Positions 21,649-31,849 of a stretch of 64,000 bases of DNA are shown in pieces; positions within the stretch are counted from its first letter, which is position 1, and every line of letters begins with the position of its first letter. A program made the position numbers and the translations under genes. Source of the DNA: Rossellomorea aquimaris. GTDB lineage: Bacteria; Bacillota; Bacilli; Bacillales; Bacillaceae_B. Location of the stretch: NCBI RefSeq assembly GCF_020171925.1, contig NZ_JAIVAR010000002.1, positions 1 to 64,000 on the forward strand. Direction: 5' to 3'. The notes beneath the pieces were generated by a model that was given only the letters and a program-made list of their open reading frames with translations, was not told the origin of the DNA and did no database searches.

Positions 21649-22410
21649 TTGGGAAGAATTATAGCGGTGACCAACCAAAAAGGCGGCGTGGGTAAAACGA
21701 CCACATCTGTCAATCTGGGTGCGTGCTTGGCATACATAGGACAGAAAGTGCTGCTTGTCGATATCGATCCCCAAGGAAATGCCACGAGCGGTGTTGGAGT
21801 GGAAAAAGGTGATGTTCAGCAATGCATCTACGACGTGTTAGTCGATGATGTCGATGTGATGGACACGATCAAGCAATCGAAAGTAGAGAATTTGTCGATT
21901 GTGCCTGCAACCATTTCATTGGCGGGAGCCGAAATTGAACTCGTCCCCACCATCTCTCGTGAAGTACGATTGAAGAAAGCTTTGGAAAAAGTAAAAGAAG
22001 AGTTTGACTATATCATTATTGACTGCCCTCCGTCTCTTGGGCTTTTGACCATTAACGCGTTGACGGCTTCCGACGCTGTCGTGATCCCCGTTCAGTGTGA
22101 ATATTACGCACTGGAAGGATTGAGTCAGCTGTTAAGCACCGTCCGCCTGGTCCAGAAACACCTCAATCATGACTTGATGATCGACGGTGTACTCTTAACG
22201 ATGCTTGATGCCCGGACCAATCTTGGGATCCAAGTAATCGAAGAAGTGAAAAAGTATTTTCAAGATAAGGTATATCGCACAATCATCCCGCGTAATGTCC
22301 GCTTGAGTGAAGCACCGAGTCACGGTGAACCCATCATCATCTATGATGCAAAATCCAGGGGAGCGGAAGTGTATTTAGAATTGGCAAAGGAAGTGGTGGC
22401 GAATGGCTAA
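21649..22410 (+). CDS. soj: ParA-family ATPase Soj
   Basis: 253 residues from the TTG at 21649, giving (M)GRIIAVTNQKGGVGKTT as in B. subtilis Soj, with AGGTG about 6 nt upstream. A GTG nine bases earlier is in frame but poorly placed. The deviant Walker A is KGGVGKTTT and the Walker B region is DYIIIDCPPSLG. It forms ATP dimers that sit on DNA, segregates origins with Spo0J, and modulates DnaA. The last 8 bases overlap spo0J. Confidence 0.95.
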   Translation: MGRIIAVTNQKGGVGKTTTSVNLGACLAYIGQKVLLVDIDPQGNATSGVGVEKGDVQQCIYDVLVDDVDVMDTIKQSKVENLSIVPATISLAGAEIELVPTISREVRLKKALEKVKEEFDYIIIDCPPSLGLLTINALTASDAVVIPVQCEYYALEGLSQLLSTVRLVQKHLNHDLMIDGVLLTMLDARTNLGIQVIEEVKKYFQDKVYRTIIPRNVRLSEAPSHGEPIIIYDAKSRGAEVYLELAKEVVANG

Positions 22411-23251
22411 AGGTTTAGGGAAGGGCATTAACGCCCTCTTTCAAAATGTACAAACCACTCAGAATGAAGAAAACGTTCAAGAAGTGAAGCTGAAGGACAT
22501 ACGCCCGAATCCTTATCAACCACGGAAAATCTTTGACCCTGCTGCAATCGAAGAATTAAAGGAATCGATCCTTGAACACGGGATCCTTCAGCCGATCATT
22601 GTCAGGAAAACCATTAAAGGCTATGAAATCGTCGTAGGTGAACGACGCTATCGAGCAGCGACGGCTGCGAAGCTTGAAACTGTGCCTGTCGTTGTCCGTG
22701 AATTGAATGAACAGCAGATGATGGAACTTGCCGTGTTGGAAAACCTTCAGCGGGAAGATTTGACCCCGATCGAGGAAGCGGCGGCATATCAGTTGCTGAT
22801 GGATAAGCTGAAGATCACCCAGGAGGAAGTGGCAAAGCGCCTCGGAAAAAGTCGGCCGCATATTGCCAACCATATCCGTCTCCTTTCATTGCCTCAACCT
22901 ATCCAGGAATTGATTTCGGAAGGGAAATTGACGATGGGGCATGGCCGGGCACTTCTTGGGCTGAAGAATAAGAAGAACCTATCGGCACTGGTGAATCGCA
23001 TCCTCAAAGAATCACTGAACGTCAGACAGCTCGAAAAAATCGTCGGTGAGATGAACGGGAATGTTTCACGTGAAACAAAGAAACCGGAATCGAACAAAGA
23101 TGTATTCATTAAAGAACAAGAAAGCATGCTGCGTGAGCGTTTCGGTACAACCGTGACGATTAAACAGTCCAAGAAAAAAGGGAAAATCGAGCTTGAATTT
23201 TTCTCGAAAGAAGATTTGGATCGGATTCTGGAGTTATTGCAGGATCGGTAA
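22403..23251 (+). CDS. spo0J: ParB-family partition protein Spo0J
   Basis: 282 residues. It is a CTP-dependent clamp that loads at parS and recruits SMC to origins. MAKGLGKGINALF at the N-terminus stimulates Soj. GERRYRAATAAKLE and ENLQREDLTPIEEA form the CTPase fold, and a helix-turn-helix follows (KITQEEVAKRLGKSRPHIANHIRLL). The gene carries a perfect parS inside it (23062). It is translationally coupled to soj. Confidence 0.96.
   Translation: MAKGLGKGINALFQNVQTTQNEENVQEVKLKDIRPNPYQPRKIFDPAAIEELKESILEHGILQPIIVRKTIKGYEIVVGERRYRAATAAKLETVPVVVRELNEQQMMELAVLENLQREDLTPIEEAAAYQLLMDKLKITQEEVAKRLGKSRPHIANHIRLLSLPQPIQELISEGKLTMGHGRALLGLKNKKNLSALVNRILKESLNVRQLEKIVGEMNGNVSRETKKPESNKDVFIKEQESMLRERFGTTVTIKQSKKKGKIELEFFSKEDLDRILELLQDR
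23062..23077. other. parS site inside spo0J
   Basis: TGTTTCACGTGAAACA is a perfect 16-bp palindrome identical to the B. subtilis parS consensus. Its position inside spo0J is also conserved there. Confidence 0.97.
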
Positions 23252-23377
23252 AAAGAGAATAGATGATCTAATAAAAGGGCTGCCTTCTATATTGATGGTC
23301 AGTCCTCTTCCCTTTTTTACTCAACTGTCATGTACATAAAAAGAAGAAAGACGCTAGTCTGGATAAGGGGAAAAGGT

Positions 23378-24091
23378 ATGGTACTATTAGGAACGATCGT
23401 TAATGGAATCTGTATTGTGATTGGCACAGTGCTCGGAATCTTTCTTCACCGCATCCCAGAAAATATGAAGGGAACGGTGATGAAGGCCATCGGATTGGCG
23501 GTGGTGGTCCTTGGGTTGCAAATGGGACTCAAAAGTGAAAACTTCCTGGTCGTCATCATTTCGCTTGCTCTCGGTGCAGCATGGGGGGAGTGGATGAATC
23601 TCGAAGATAAGCTGAACGAAGTCGGGACATGGCTCGAGAAAAAACTCGGAAGCAAAAAGGAAACGAGTATCTCGCAAGGGTTTGTTACGGCGACCCTCAT
23701 CTTCGTAATCGGGGCAATGGCCGTGATTGGAGCCCTTGACAGCGGTATACGCGGCGATCACGATGTCCTTTATACAAAGTCGATCATTGATGGATTCACA
23801 TCCTTGATTTTAACGACGACGCTCGGGATCGGCGTCATGTTCTCTGCAGTCCCGGTCATGCTGTATCAAGGGTTGATTGCCTTGTTTGCCACTCAAATCC
23901 ACCAGTGGGTCCCTCAGGAATTGATGGATGCTTATATCGTCGAGATGACGTCTACGGGCGGTATCATGATTTTCGCGATCGGACTCAACCTGCTCGGTGT
24001 GACAAAGATACGAGTAGCCAACTTGTTACCTGGAATCGTGGTGGTGGCGATGGTGATCGGAGTCATCCACGCAACCCAACTATATAGTTGA
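23378..24091 (+). CDS. DUF554 membrane protein
   Basis: 237 residues from the ATG at 23378, after AAGGGGAAAAGG; an upstream in-frame extension lacks a good ribosome site. About seven hydrophobic segments (VLLGTIVNGICIVIGTVLGIFL, AIGLAVVVLGLQ and later ones) and conserved glycines mark the DUF554/YqgA family of unknown function, possibly transporters. It lies after soj-spo0J and ends in a terminator shared with convergent yyaC. Confidence 0.85.
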   Translation: MVLLGTIVNGICIVIGTVLGIFLHRIPENMKGTVMKAIGLAVVVLGLQMGLKSENFLVVIISLALGAAWGEWMNLEDKLNEVGTWLEKKLGSKKETSISQGFVTATLIFVIGAMAVIGALDSGIRGDHDVLYTKSIIDGFTSLILTTTLGIGVMFSAVPVMLYQGLIALFATQIHQWVPQELMDAYIVEMTSTGGIMIFAIGLNLLGVTKIRVANLLPGIVVVAMVIGVIHATQLYS

Positions 24092-24100
24092 TTTGAACAT

Positions 24101-24132
24101 GAAAAAACGGGAGTGGCAGCACTCCCGTTTTT
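24101..24132. terminator. Bidirectional terminator
   Basis: A perfect stem AAAAACGGGAGTG / CACTCCCGTTTTT, with A- and T-runs on both sides, lies between the convergent DUF554 gene and yyaC. Confidence 0.92.
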
Positions 24133-24138
24133 CTTATA

Positions 24139-24756
24139 TCAATGGAGTTCTTCTCTCCATTTTTCAATATTTACGGCATTACGGCGTTCGATGATTTCTT
24201 CGGCTAGCACGATCGCTTCCACCATCGTTTTCGCCATCTTCATCACGAGGTTCAATCGTGTATTCTGAAGGACAAAGAATTCCATGAATCCACTGACATT
24301 GACGATTCCTGTCAGATGCATGACCCCGACCTCCGGAAGTTCTTTGTTGACACCTGCACCCGGCTTTAAAGGTCCGTTGCTCAGTTGGATCGCCCCGACG
24401 CTTTTCAATCTTCCGAGGCAGGCATCAATCCCGATGATAAAGGGATTCACGTGCTTTTTACCAATCTCCCGCATTTTTTCTTCAAGGTTGACGGCATGGA
24501 TCGGATCATCCAAGGTCCCGTATACATGGAAAATCCCCATCGTCTGTTCTTCCAGAAGGGAGCCCACCAGAGGACCTAATGAATCCCCCGTTGAACGATC
24601 CGTCCCGATGCATACGAACACAATCGGACGAGTACGATAGAGAGTCGGAAGCATGGTGGATAGTTGAACAGAAAGATCCCTGGCTGCATGCTCATCTTGA
24701 TGATAGACCCTGAATGGTTCGGATTTCCGTTCAAATAATCCTTTTTTTATATTCAT
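24139..24756 (-). CDS. yyaC: Spore protease-like YyaC
   Basis: 205 residues from the ATG at 24756, the B. subtilis length. AAAGGAG ends 8 nt upstream, which rules out the GTG at 24765 inside that site. It belongs to the DUF1256 family, related to the GPR germination protease fold. The motif CIGTDRSTGDSLGPLVG resembles the GPR catalytic strand. Expression in the developing spore is expected from B. subtilis. It is transcribed against the fork, in the conserved place near soj-spo0J. Confidence 0.92.
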   Translation of the reverse strand: MNIKKGLFERKSEPFRVYHQDEHAARDLSVQLSTMLPTLYRTRPIVFVCIGTDRSTGDSLGPLVGSLLEEQTMGIFHVYGTLDDPIHAVNLEEKMREIGKKHVNPFIIGIDACLGRLKSVGAIQLSNGPLKPGAGVNKELPEVGVMHLTGIVNVSGFMEFFVLQNTRLNLVMKMAKTMVEAIVLAEEIIERRNAVNIEKWREELH

Positions 24757-25064
24757 GACTTCCACTCCTTTGAATAGTAGGTTTGCAGGAACATGTATAT
24801 TGGGAATACGCGCTGACGGTCAGGTTTATAAACCTATTTTCCCATCGGGACGAATACATAAATGAATCGACTCCATTTTGCGAGAAGGCTGGGCACTCGA
24901 GGTTGCCCTACGATTTCTTTTTAACAGTATACGGACGAATTCGTTTTTTCATACATAAGACCGGGCCATTTTTCATAAAATAAAAAATTTCGCTATTATT
25001 CTTGCCATGTAGGTTAGAACTACCCAAGCATAGGGAAACTTGTTAGAATAAGATTACTCAGTAT

Positions 25065-26006
25065 ATGGAGTTGGTGAATGAACTTATGAATGATACAAAA
25101 GCTGAATTTGAAGATCAGGCAAATAAAGCCTTTGATAAATTGATTGATAATCAGATGTGGATCGATCTTGGGCAAGGGGCGATCAAAATCGTCGCCATCT
25201 TGCTGATTACATACATTGCGTTGAAGCTCGGCCGTACGGCGATCCGGAATGTATTCAGGGTGCGTTCGAAGGCACCGCTTAAATTCTCACAGCGCCGTGA
25301 AGCGACGCTTTTGAAGCTGCTTGAAAATGTGCTGGCATATGTGGTGTATTTCATCAGTTTGATGACCATCCTTTCTACGATCGGCATCGATATCAAAGGA
25401 CTGATCGCGGGTGCCGGGATCGTCGGTCTCGCCATCGGTTTCGGTGCGCAGAACCTTGTACGCGACATCATCACCGGTTTCTTCATCATCTTTGAAGATC
25501 AGTTCTCGGTCGGTGACTATGTCCGGATCGGTTCAGCCGAAGGGAATGTCGAAGAAATCGGTCTTCGCACGACGAAAATCAAAAGTTGGACCGGGGAACT
25601 TCATATTTTCCCGAATGGGAACATCACCGAAGTGACGAACTACTCCATCCATAATAGTATTGCCGTCGTCGATGTCAGTATCGCCTATGAGGAGAACATT
25701 GAAGAAGCTGAACAAGTCATTCAGGACCTATTGATCACCCTTCCACAAAAATACGAGGATCTCGTGAATCCACCTGAACTATTGGGTGTCCAGACACTCG
25801 GTGCTTCCGACGTGGTGATCCGCATCGTGGCGGAGACCGTCCCGATGAGGCACTGGTATATCGCCAGGATGATCCGCAAAGATGTGAAGCTGATCCTCGA
25901 TAAGCACGGCATTGAAATTCCATTCCCTCGAATGGTAATGTATTCGAGAACAGAAGAGAATGAGGCACTGCCCGTTAATGAAAAGAAAAGAGAATTCGAG
26001 CAATAG
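25065..26006 (+). CDS. Small-conductance mechanosensitive channel (MscS family)
   Basis: 313 residues. Three hydrophobic segments precede the beta domain. The pore helix is GLIAGAGIVGLAIGFGAQNLVRDIITGFFIIFE (about 111-143), rich in Gly and Ala as in MscS, and the beta domain begins DQFSVGDYVRIGSAEGNVEEIGLRTTKI. It opens under turgor to release solutes. The ATG at 25065 is kept, but the ATG at 25086 is equally possible; neither has a strong ribosome site. It is followed 11 bp later by the DUF951 gene. Confidence 0.9.
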   Translation: MELVNELMNDTKAEFEDQANKAFDKLIDNQMWIDLGQGAIKIVAILLITYIALKLGRTAIRNVFRVRSKAPLKFSQRREATLLKLLENVLAYVVYFISLMTILSTIGIDIKGLIAGAGIVGLAIGFGAQNLVRDIITGFFIIFEDQFSVGDYVRIGSAEGNVEEIGLRTTKIKSWTGELHIFPNGNITEVTNYSIHNSIAVVDVSIAYEENIEEAEQVIQDLLITLPQKYEDLVNPPELLGVQTLGASDVVIRIVAETVPMRHWYIARMIRKDVKLILDKHGIEIPFPRMVMYSRTEENEALPVNEKKREFEQ

Positions 26007-26017
26007 GAGGAAGGCAA

Positions 26018-26215
26018 ATGGAGCAAAAGACATTTCAACTGAATGATATCGTAGAAATGAAAAAGCCTCACCCTTGTGGGACAAACCGCTGGAAGGTCAT
26101 CCGGCTGGGAATGGATATCCGTATCAAATGCGTTGGCTGCGGACACAGCGTGATGATCCCAAGAAGGGAATTCACGAAAAAAATGAAAAAAGTTCTCGAG
26201 ACTTCTCAGGAATAG
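26018..26215 (+). CDS. yyzM: DUF951 protein YyzM
   Basis: 65 residues with FQLNDIVEMKKPHPCGTNRW and IRIKCVGCGHSVMIPRREF, the DUF951 signature; the cysteines resemble a small zinc ribbon. It sits between the MscS channel and ychF as in many Bacilli. Function unknown. GGAGGAAGG precedes the ATG. Confidence 0.9.
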   Translation: MEQKTFQLNDIVEMKKPHPCGTNRWKVIRLGMDIRIKCVGCGHSVMIPRREFTKKMKKVLETSQE

Positions 26216-26281
26216 TTACTACTTTCATACCCATATCCCTTATGGCGTAATCCTTTTGACTGTCCTGCGCTCATCTTTATC

Positions 26282-26315
26282 AGGCACCTTTCTCATGACG
26301 GAGGGTGTCTTTTTT
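26282..26315 (+). terminator. Terminator after yyzM
   Basis: The stem AGGCACC / GGTGTCT, extended by weaker pairs, is followed by T6. Confidence 0.7.
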
Positions 26316-26452
26316 CATTTCGCTGCACCGATAACGGCTACTTGTCTTTTTGCGCCATTATCTCTATAATTGTGAAGGGTTCGACCATTTAGAAGTAGTA
26401 TCATCAATCACGATTTTTCATAGATAAGAACAATAATGAGGAGTGACCGAAT

Positions 26453-27553
26453 ATGGCATTGACAGCTGGTATCGTTGGGCTGCCGAACGTTGGTAAATCA
26501 ACGCTTTTTAACGCAATCACGAAAGCAGGAGCAGAATCTGCTAACTATCCTTTCTGTACAATCGATCCGAACGTGGGCATTGTTGAGGTGCCTGATCACC
26601 GTTTAGATAAATTAACTGAACTCGTGGATCCGAAGAAAACCGTCCCTACGGCTTTTGAATTCACTGATATCGCAGGAATCGTCAAAGGGGCAAGTAAAGG
26701 TGAAGGACTAGGGAATAAATTCCTTTCCCATATCCGCCAGGTCGATGCGATCTGTCAGGTTGTCCGCTGTTTCGCAGATGACAATATCACGCACGTAGCC
26801 GGAAAAGTGGATCCGATCGCGGATATCGAAGTCATCAACCTTGAATTGATCCTTGCCGATCTTGAAACGGTCGATAAGCGTCTTGCGCGCGTTCAGAAGA
26901 TGGCCAAGCAAAAAGATAAAGAAGCGGTATTCGAGCATGAAATCCTCGTGAAACTGAAAGAGGTCCTTGAAGCAGAGCAACCTGCACGTACGGTTGAATT
27001 CTCCGAAGAGCAAGCGAAGCTTGTGAAGCAACTTCACCTTCTTACATCAAAGCCGGTCCTATACGTGGCGAACGTAAGCGAAGATGAAATTGCCGATCCT
27101 TCTGAGAATGAATACGTTCAACAAGTTCGTGAATTTGCAAAAGAAGACAACGCGGAAGTCATCGTTGTTTGTGCGAAGATCGAATCTGAAATCGCAGAGC
27201 TAGACGATGAAGAGAAAGCGATGTTCCTTCAAGAGCTTGGAATCGAAGAATCCGGTCTTGATCAGTTGATCCGCGCAACCTACTCCCTTCTAGGCCTTGC
27301 TACTTATTTCACGGCAGGTGTACAGGAAGTCCGCGCATGGACATTCCGCGAAGGCATGAAAGCCCCTCAATGTGCCGGAGTCATCCACTCCGACTTCGAA
27401 AGAGGCTTCATCCGCGCCGAAACCGTATCCTACGATGACCTGGTAGAAGCAGGAACAATGGGAGCGGCCAAAGAAGCCGGAAAAGTCCGCCTTGAAGGTA
27501 AGGAATATCTAGTAAAAGACGGAGATGTCATTCACTTCCGTTTTAATGTATAA
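26453..27553 (+). CDS. ychF: Redox-regulated ATPase YchF (OLA1 family)
   Basis: 366 residues, the universal length. The G1 loop is GLPNVGKST, G3 is DIAGIVKGASKGEGLG, and the noncanonical G4 favours ATP over GTP. A coiled-coil stretch (about 130-165) and a TGS domain at the C-terminus (VQEVRAWTF, KEYLVKDGDVIHFRFNV) complete the protein. It associates with ribosomes and responds to oxidative stress in other bacteria. GAGGAGTGA precedes the ATG. Confidence 0.96.
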   Translation: MALTAGIVGLPNVGKSTLFNAITKAGAESANYPFCTIDPNVGIVEVPDHRLDKLTELVDPKKTVPTAFEFTDIAGIVKGASKGEGLGNKFLSHIRQVDAICQVVRCFADDNITHVAGKVDPIADIEVINLELILADLETVDKRLARVQKMAKQKDKEAVFEHEILVKLKEVLEAEQPARTVEFSEEQAKLVKQLHLLTSKPVLYVANVSEDEIADPSENEYVQQVREFAKEDNAEVIVVCAKIESEIAELDDEEKAMFLQELGIEESGLDQLIRATYSLLGLATYFTAGVQEVRAWTFREGMKAPQCAGVIHSDFERGFIRAETVSYDDLVEAGTMGAAKEAGKVRLEGKEYLVKDGDVIHFRFNV

Positions 27554-27562
27554 GAGTTTTAA

Positions 27563-27590
27563 CAGGCCGGGGGTGACTCCGGTCTTTTTT
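27563..27590 (+). terminator. Terminator after ychF
   Basis: GGCCGG pairs with CCGGTC (with a G-U pair) and is followed by T6. Confidence 0.7.
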
Positions 27591-27671
27591 ATTTGGATAA
27601 TTTATTCGGTTAGACAGCAAGTAGTATTTTGTTAGGATACGTTGACGTTCTGTTATTTAAAAACGATTCTA

Positions 27672-27802
27672 GCTATTGATTGGAGTGGGAGGCGAAGACT
27701 CCTGCGGGAAAAGCGAGACAGTTGAGACCTCGCAGGAGCGCAGCGACGAGGAGGCTCACCGCTCGCCCGCGGAAAGCGAAGCCTCCCGCGGAAATCAATA
27801 GC
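27672..27802. repeat. 130-bp hairpin repeat element
   Basis: The ends GCTATTGATTGGAGTGGGAGGC and GCCTCCCGCGGAAATCAATAGC are inverted repeats. The core contains GACTCCTGCGGGAAAAGCG and CGAGGAGGCTCACCGCTCG. It is in the opposite orientation to the copies at 4619, 10046 and 21144, and lies in the 336-bp gap before rpsF. Confidence 0.88.
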
Positions 27803-27964
27803 GGTATTTAAAACCATATGTTAATAAAATCTATCAGAAATCCTACGGCATATTGCAATACTAGAAATACTATGCTATAATTTTATTTCGTGAGTAATGA
27901 ACGCATTGCTCCTTGTCCTTTCACAAAGAAAGGACCGCATAGACCACGAGGAGGTGACATTCAG

Positions 27965-28252
27965 ATGAGAAAGTACGAAGTTATGTACATTGTCCGCCCA
28001 AACATTGACGAAGAGTCAAAGAAATCAGTTGTTGAGCGTTTCGATAACGTTTTATCAACAAACGGTGCGGAGATCATCGAGTCAAAAGATTGGGGTAAAC
28101 GTCGTTTAGCGTATGAGATCAACGATTTCCGTGATGGTTTCTACCAACTAGTGAAAATGAACGCTAACACTGAAGCCGTTAACGAATTCGATCGTTTGGC
28201 TAAGATCAGTGACGACATTATCCGTCATATCGTTGTTAAAGAAGAAGAATAA
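27965..28252 (+). CDS. rpsF: 30S ribosomal protein S6
   Basis: 95 residues, [17 protein letters not shown], the Bacillus length. AGGAGGTGA lies 6 nt before the ATG at 27965; the frame is open upstream, but that extension is not part of S6. It is the first gene of rpsF-ssb-rpsR. S6 binds 16S rRNA together with S18. Confidence 0.96.
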   Translation: MRKYEVMYIVRPNIDEESKKSVVERFDNVLSTNGAEIIESKDWGKRRLAYEINDFRDGFYQLVKMNANTEAVNEFDRLAKISDDIIRHIVVKEEE

Positions 28253-28327
28253 TCCGAACGTTTTAATAAACAACTTCTCTACCTGTTTCTTAAGGAATAG
28301 GATGCTAGAAGGAAGGGGTTGATTCTG

Positions 28328-28834
28328 ATGATGAACCGAGTTGTATTAGTAGGGCGTTTAACCAAAGACCCTGAATTAAAATATACTCCGAATGGAGTGG
28401 CTGTTGCATCGTTCACACTTGCCGTGAATCGTAGTTTTACGAATCAATCAGGAGAACGTGAAGCAGATTTTATTAATTGCGTTGTATGGCGTCGCCCTGC
28501 AGAGAATGTAGCAAACTTTCTTAAAAAAGGCAGCTTAGCTGGCGTTGACGGTCGCATCCAGACGCGTAATTTCGAAGGACAAGATGGACGCCGTGTGTTC
28601 ATGACGGAAGTCGTGGCGGAAAGTGTTCAATTCTTGGAACCGCGAAATGCGAGCCAAGGCGATCGTGGAGGAAGTCCGGGCTATTCGGGTGGAGGTCAGC
28701 GTGACCAAGGAAATCCTTATAGTCAGAATCAGAATCAACAGCGCAACAACAATAACTATACACGTGTAGATGAGGATCCATTTGCAAATGACGGTCAGCC
28801 GATCGACATTTCTGATGATGATCTGCCATTCTAA
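28328..28834 (+). CDS. ssbA: Single-stranded DNA-binding protein SsbA
   Basis: 168 residues beginning [20 protein letters not shown]. The OB fold occupies about 1-106. A glycine/glutamine/asparagine-rich linker follows, then the acidic tip ISDDDLPF that recruits replication partners. The ATG at 28328 fits the B. subtilis start and the AAGGAAGGGG site; the frame is open three codons further up. It lies between the two ribosomal genes, the conserved arrangement. Confidence 0.96.
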   Translation: MMNRVVLVGRLTKDPELKYTPNGVAVASFTLAVNRSFTNQSGEREADFINCVVWRRPAENVANFLKKGSLAGVDGRIQTRNFEGQDGRRVFMTEVVAESVQFLEPRNASQGDRGGSPGYSGGGQRDQGNPYSQNQNQQRNNNNYTRVDEDPFANDGQPIDISDDDLPF

Positions 28835-28864
28835 ACGAACGATACGAATAATCCAAAATGATAG

Positions 28865-29113
<249 letters not shown>

Positions 29114-29125
29114 TTGACCGGTGAA

Positions 29126-29157
29126 AGCAGCAGGGACTTTGTCCTTGCTGCTTTTTT
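29126..29157 (+). terminator. Terminator after rpsR
   Basis: The perfect stem AGCAGCAGGGAC / GTCCTTGCTGCT (one G-U pair) is followed by T7. Confidence 0.9.
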
Positions 29158-29297
29158 TGACGTTTTTGGATCTTTTAGAGAGGTTTTTCATCATTTATAT
29201 TGGTTTTTAACTGATAAACTGGCAGTTACTTGATGTTAAGACCTTATCTTGTCTATTTTTAATGAAAAACCAGGTGTATACGGTGTGGAAAGTTGTT

Positions 29298-29460
29298 ATA
29301 TTATCAAAACTAGAAAGATATTATCAAAAACAATGGTTTTATTATCAAAAATCCAATTATATTATCAAATCGCCTCCGTGCCTCCTCCTTGGCCCAATCA
29401 GACCCCGTTTCGAGACCGAATCCGCCACCAATACCAACGCCCGCTTCTCGCCCTCTTAAA
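29298..29460 (-). repeat. Phased TTTTGATAATAAA array 2 with G-rich leader
   Basis: On the plus strand, four ATTATCAAAA units begin at 29300, 29320, 29341 and 29361 (steps of 20, 21 and 20). Read on the minus strand they are TTTTGATAAT. The 90 bases to the right are C-rich and G-poor on the plus strand, so on the repeat's own strand a G-rich stretch again precedes the array. It lies between rpsR and the chemoreceptor. The remaining bases of this gap (29160-29297) are AT-rich with no credible gene. Confidence 0.83.
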
Positions 29461-29509
29461 ATAGTCAAATAGTCCTACTGTATACCCCGTCCATTCCCCA
29501 AAACCCTAT

Positions 29510-29535
29510 TAAACCTTGACGAAACCTGTCGATAA
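29510..29535 (+). promoter_or_regulatory. Sigma-D (motility) type promoter
   Basis: TAAA (29510-29513), a 14-nt spacer and GTCGATAA (29528-29535) match the motility sigma factor consensus TAAA-N15-GCCGATAT closely. It lies 39 nt upstream of the chemoreceptor ATG. Confidence 0.7.
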
Positions 29536-29573
29536 AGTACAGGAGAAAAGGTATAGGTTTAGGGGGTATTGTA

Positions 29574-31637
29574 ATGAAAAAAGAGAAAGAAAAGAAGAAA
29601 CGGCACAAAAGTGGCTCTCTGAAGCTATCCTCGATAAGGGCGAAGCTGATCATGGTCTTCTCCATCCTATTTATTGCGTCACTGATCGCAATCATTGCGA
29701 TCACAGGCTGGCAGACAAGGATGAAGACGGAGAATCAGGTGATCGGCCAGACGCAGGGAGTGGTGAAGGAGCTGAATAGTTCGGTTCAGCTTTTTCTTGA
29801 GCAGTATGAGAAGAGCCTGAATCAGTATTCGGTGTCGAATGTGTTGAAGAACTATTCGAAAGCGCAGCTTGATCCTGAGACGGATGCAGTACAGGATACG
29901 GAGTTATATGCGGATATTCAGTCGGATTTTAACAATTATCTCGGCTTGTATGAGGAGGCGACTTCCATTTATGTCGCATCTCCGAATAAGGAATTGAAGA
30001 TTGTTCCTGCGGTCGATCTGCCGGCTGACTTTGACCCGACAAGCCGTGATTGGTATAAAGCGGCGGTGGATGCGAAATCAGGCGTTGTATGGAGTGAGCC
30101 TTACATCGATACGGCGACGGAGGAGTATATCATCACGGCGTCCAAGGCGGTGGTGGCCGATAATAAAATCATCGGTGTCATTGGTGTGGATGTGAATCTG
30201 ACTCGATTGACTGATCGCGTTGCCGATATGGAGCTAGGTTATGAAGGATATCCGTTCTTATTCGGACTCGATGGAACGGCGATTGTCCATCCGACAATGC
30301 GAGGTGAGAATCTATCCGACCTCCCGTTCATTAAAAAGATGCTGGATTCGGAGAAGAAGGAAGGCACGATTCATTATGAGTTGGACGGCGAGAAGAAGGT
30401 CCTCGTCTACAATACGGTGCCTAAGACGAATTGGAAAGTGGGGTCTGCCTACGAGCGGGACGCTTTACTTCAATCGTCGAAGGAAATCGAACGCATGCTG
30501 ATCTTAACCGGTGGAGCGGCGCTTGTGGTCATGTTGGTGATGGTTGCGTTTGTATCGAATAAGATGACCCAGCCGATCAAGCAGCTTCAGAAAACGGTGA
30601 CGGAAGTGGCGACGGGTGATCTCTCCATCCAGACAACCATCAAGTCGAAGGATGAGACGGGCCTTCTTGCCGCCGATTTGAACAAGATGATTGAAAGCAT
30701 GAGGGGGACACTCAAGGTCGTTCAGGAATCGGTCTGGAATGTCCGTCAATCAGCGGAAAGCCTGAGTGCGGTTTCAGAGGAAACGAATGCGTCGAGTGAA
30801 GAAATGGCGACGGTCGTCAGTGAAATCGCTCATGGCGCACAGCAGTCAGCCTCGGATTCCGAACAGGCACACCAGAAGTCAGAGCTGCTCGGTACGCGGA
30901 TCAATGAAGTATATGATCAATCGAAAGTGATGGCCGACATGGCCGGCAAGGCGGATGAAATCAACCAAACCGGGATGCACCAAGTGAAAGAATTGGTGAA
31001 TGCGTATCACACGTCAAACGAGTATATTTCTTCCATGGAAAAAGTGATCGGAAGCTTGGAATCGAAGGTGAAGACGATTGAGTCGGTGATGGAGACGATC
31101 ACTGACATATCCGCCCAGACCAATCTGCTTGCACTGAATGCAAGCATCGAAGCGGCGAGGGCTGGCGAACATGGTAAGGGCTTTGCCGTGGTGGCAGACG
31201 AAGTCAGGAAGCTTGCCGATCAGTCTGTACGGGCCACAGAGCAAGTAAAGAGCACGATCAATGAAATTCAGCAGGGGTCCAATCAGGCAGTCGATGAAAT
31301 GGCCAAGACGAAGGAAACGTTCGAAGTTCAATTCGGGGTCATCCAGAATACGAATGAAGTATTCGATCAAACGTCTGCCCTGATGAAAACGATGCAAAAT
31401 GAAATTGAGAAGATGTATGAACAAATCCGCCAGATCAATCTTGATAAAGATGAAGTGGTCAATGTGATTCAATTGATGGCATCGACCGCTGAACAAACGT
31501 CGGCTTCGTGCGAAGAGATGAACGCTTCTTCAGAAGAGCAGCTACGAGCGATTCATTCCGTCACGCAAGCAGCGGAACAGCTGACCGACCTGAGCCAGGA
31601 GCTGCAGGATTCGATCGAGCGTTTTAAAATTCAGTAA
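29574..31637 (+). CDS. Methyl-accepting chemotaxis protein with dCache sensor
   Basis: 687 residues. A basic N-terminus ([11 protein letters not shown]) precedes a first membrane segment ([19 protein letters not shown]). An extracellular dCache-type sensor of about 250 residues follows (with [20 protein letters not shown] and GVIGVDVNL), then a second membrane segment (about 302-325), a HAMP domain, and the coiled-coil signalling domain with hairpin tip [35 protein letters not shown]. It resembles McpA/McpB/TlpA of B. subtilis; the ligand is unknown. A sigma-D promoter fits chemotaxis. GGGGG lies upstream of the ATG. Confidence 0.93.
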   Translation: MKKEKEKKKRHKSGSLKLSSIRAKLIMVFSILFIASLIAIIAITGWQTRMKTENQVIGQTQGVVKELNSSVQLFLEQYEKSLNQYSVSNVLKNYSKAQLDPETDAVQDTELYADIQSDFNNYLGLYEEATSIYVASPNKELKIVPAVDLPADFDPTSRDWYKAAVDAKSGVVWSEPYIDTATEEYIITASKAVVADNKIIGVIGVDVNLTRLTDRVADMELGYEGYPFLFGLDGTAIVHPTMRGENLSDLPFIKKMLDSEKKEGTIHYELDGEKKVLVYNTVPKTNWKVGSAYERDALLQSSKEIERMLILTGGAALVVMLVMVAFVSNKMTQPIKQLQKTVTEVATGDLSIQTTIKSKDETGLLAADLNKMIESMRGTLKVVQESVWNVRQSAESLSAVSEETNASSEEMATVVSEIAHGAQQSASDSEQAHQKSELLGTRINEVYDQSKVMADMAGKADEINQTGMHQVKELVNAYHTSNEYISSMEKVIGSLESKVKTIESVMETITDISAQTNLLALNASIEAARAGEHGKGFAVVADEVRKLADQSVRATEQVKSTINEIQQGSNQAVDEMAKTKETFEVQFGVIQNTNEVFDQTSALMKTMQNEIEKMYEQIRQINLDKDEVVNVIQLMASTAEQTSASCEEMNASSEEQLRAIHSVTQAAEQLTDLSQELQDSIERFKIQ

Positions 31638-31647
31638 GCCATGAGAT

Positions 31648-31745
31648 GCCCCGGCATCATCCTTCATTGACCAGAAAAGGAATACTCCCTTTGGCAGGGA
31701 GTATATACTAATGGTAAGAAGGATGACGCCGGGGCTTATTTTTTT
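31648..31745 (+). terminator. Long hairpin terminator after the chemoreceptor
   Basis: GCCCCGGCATCATCCTTC and GAAGGATGACGCCGGGGC pair over 18 bp with one mismatch, with an inner hairpin (ATACTCCCT / AGGGAGTAT) and a final T-run. The 18-bp outer stem is longer than a usual terminator. Confidence 0.85.
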
Positions 31746-31849
31746 GAATAAGGGAAAGATGTATAAACAAGCGGTTAAGATGAAATTCATCGTTAAAATT
31801 GATATGATTATCCTGATAAAGTTGTTTGAATTAATGTTGGGAGCGTTAA

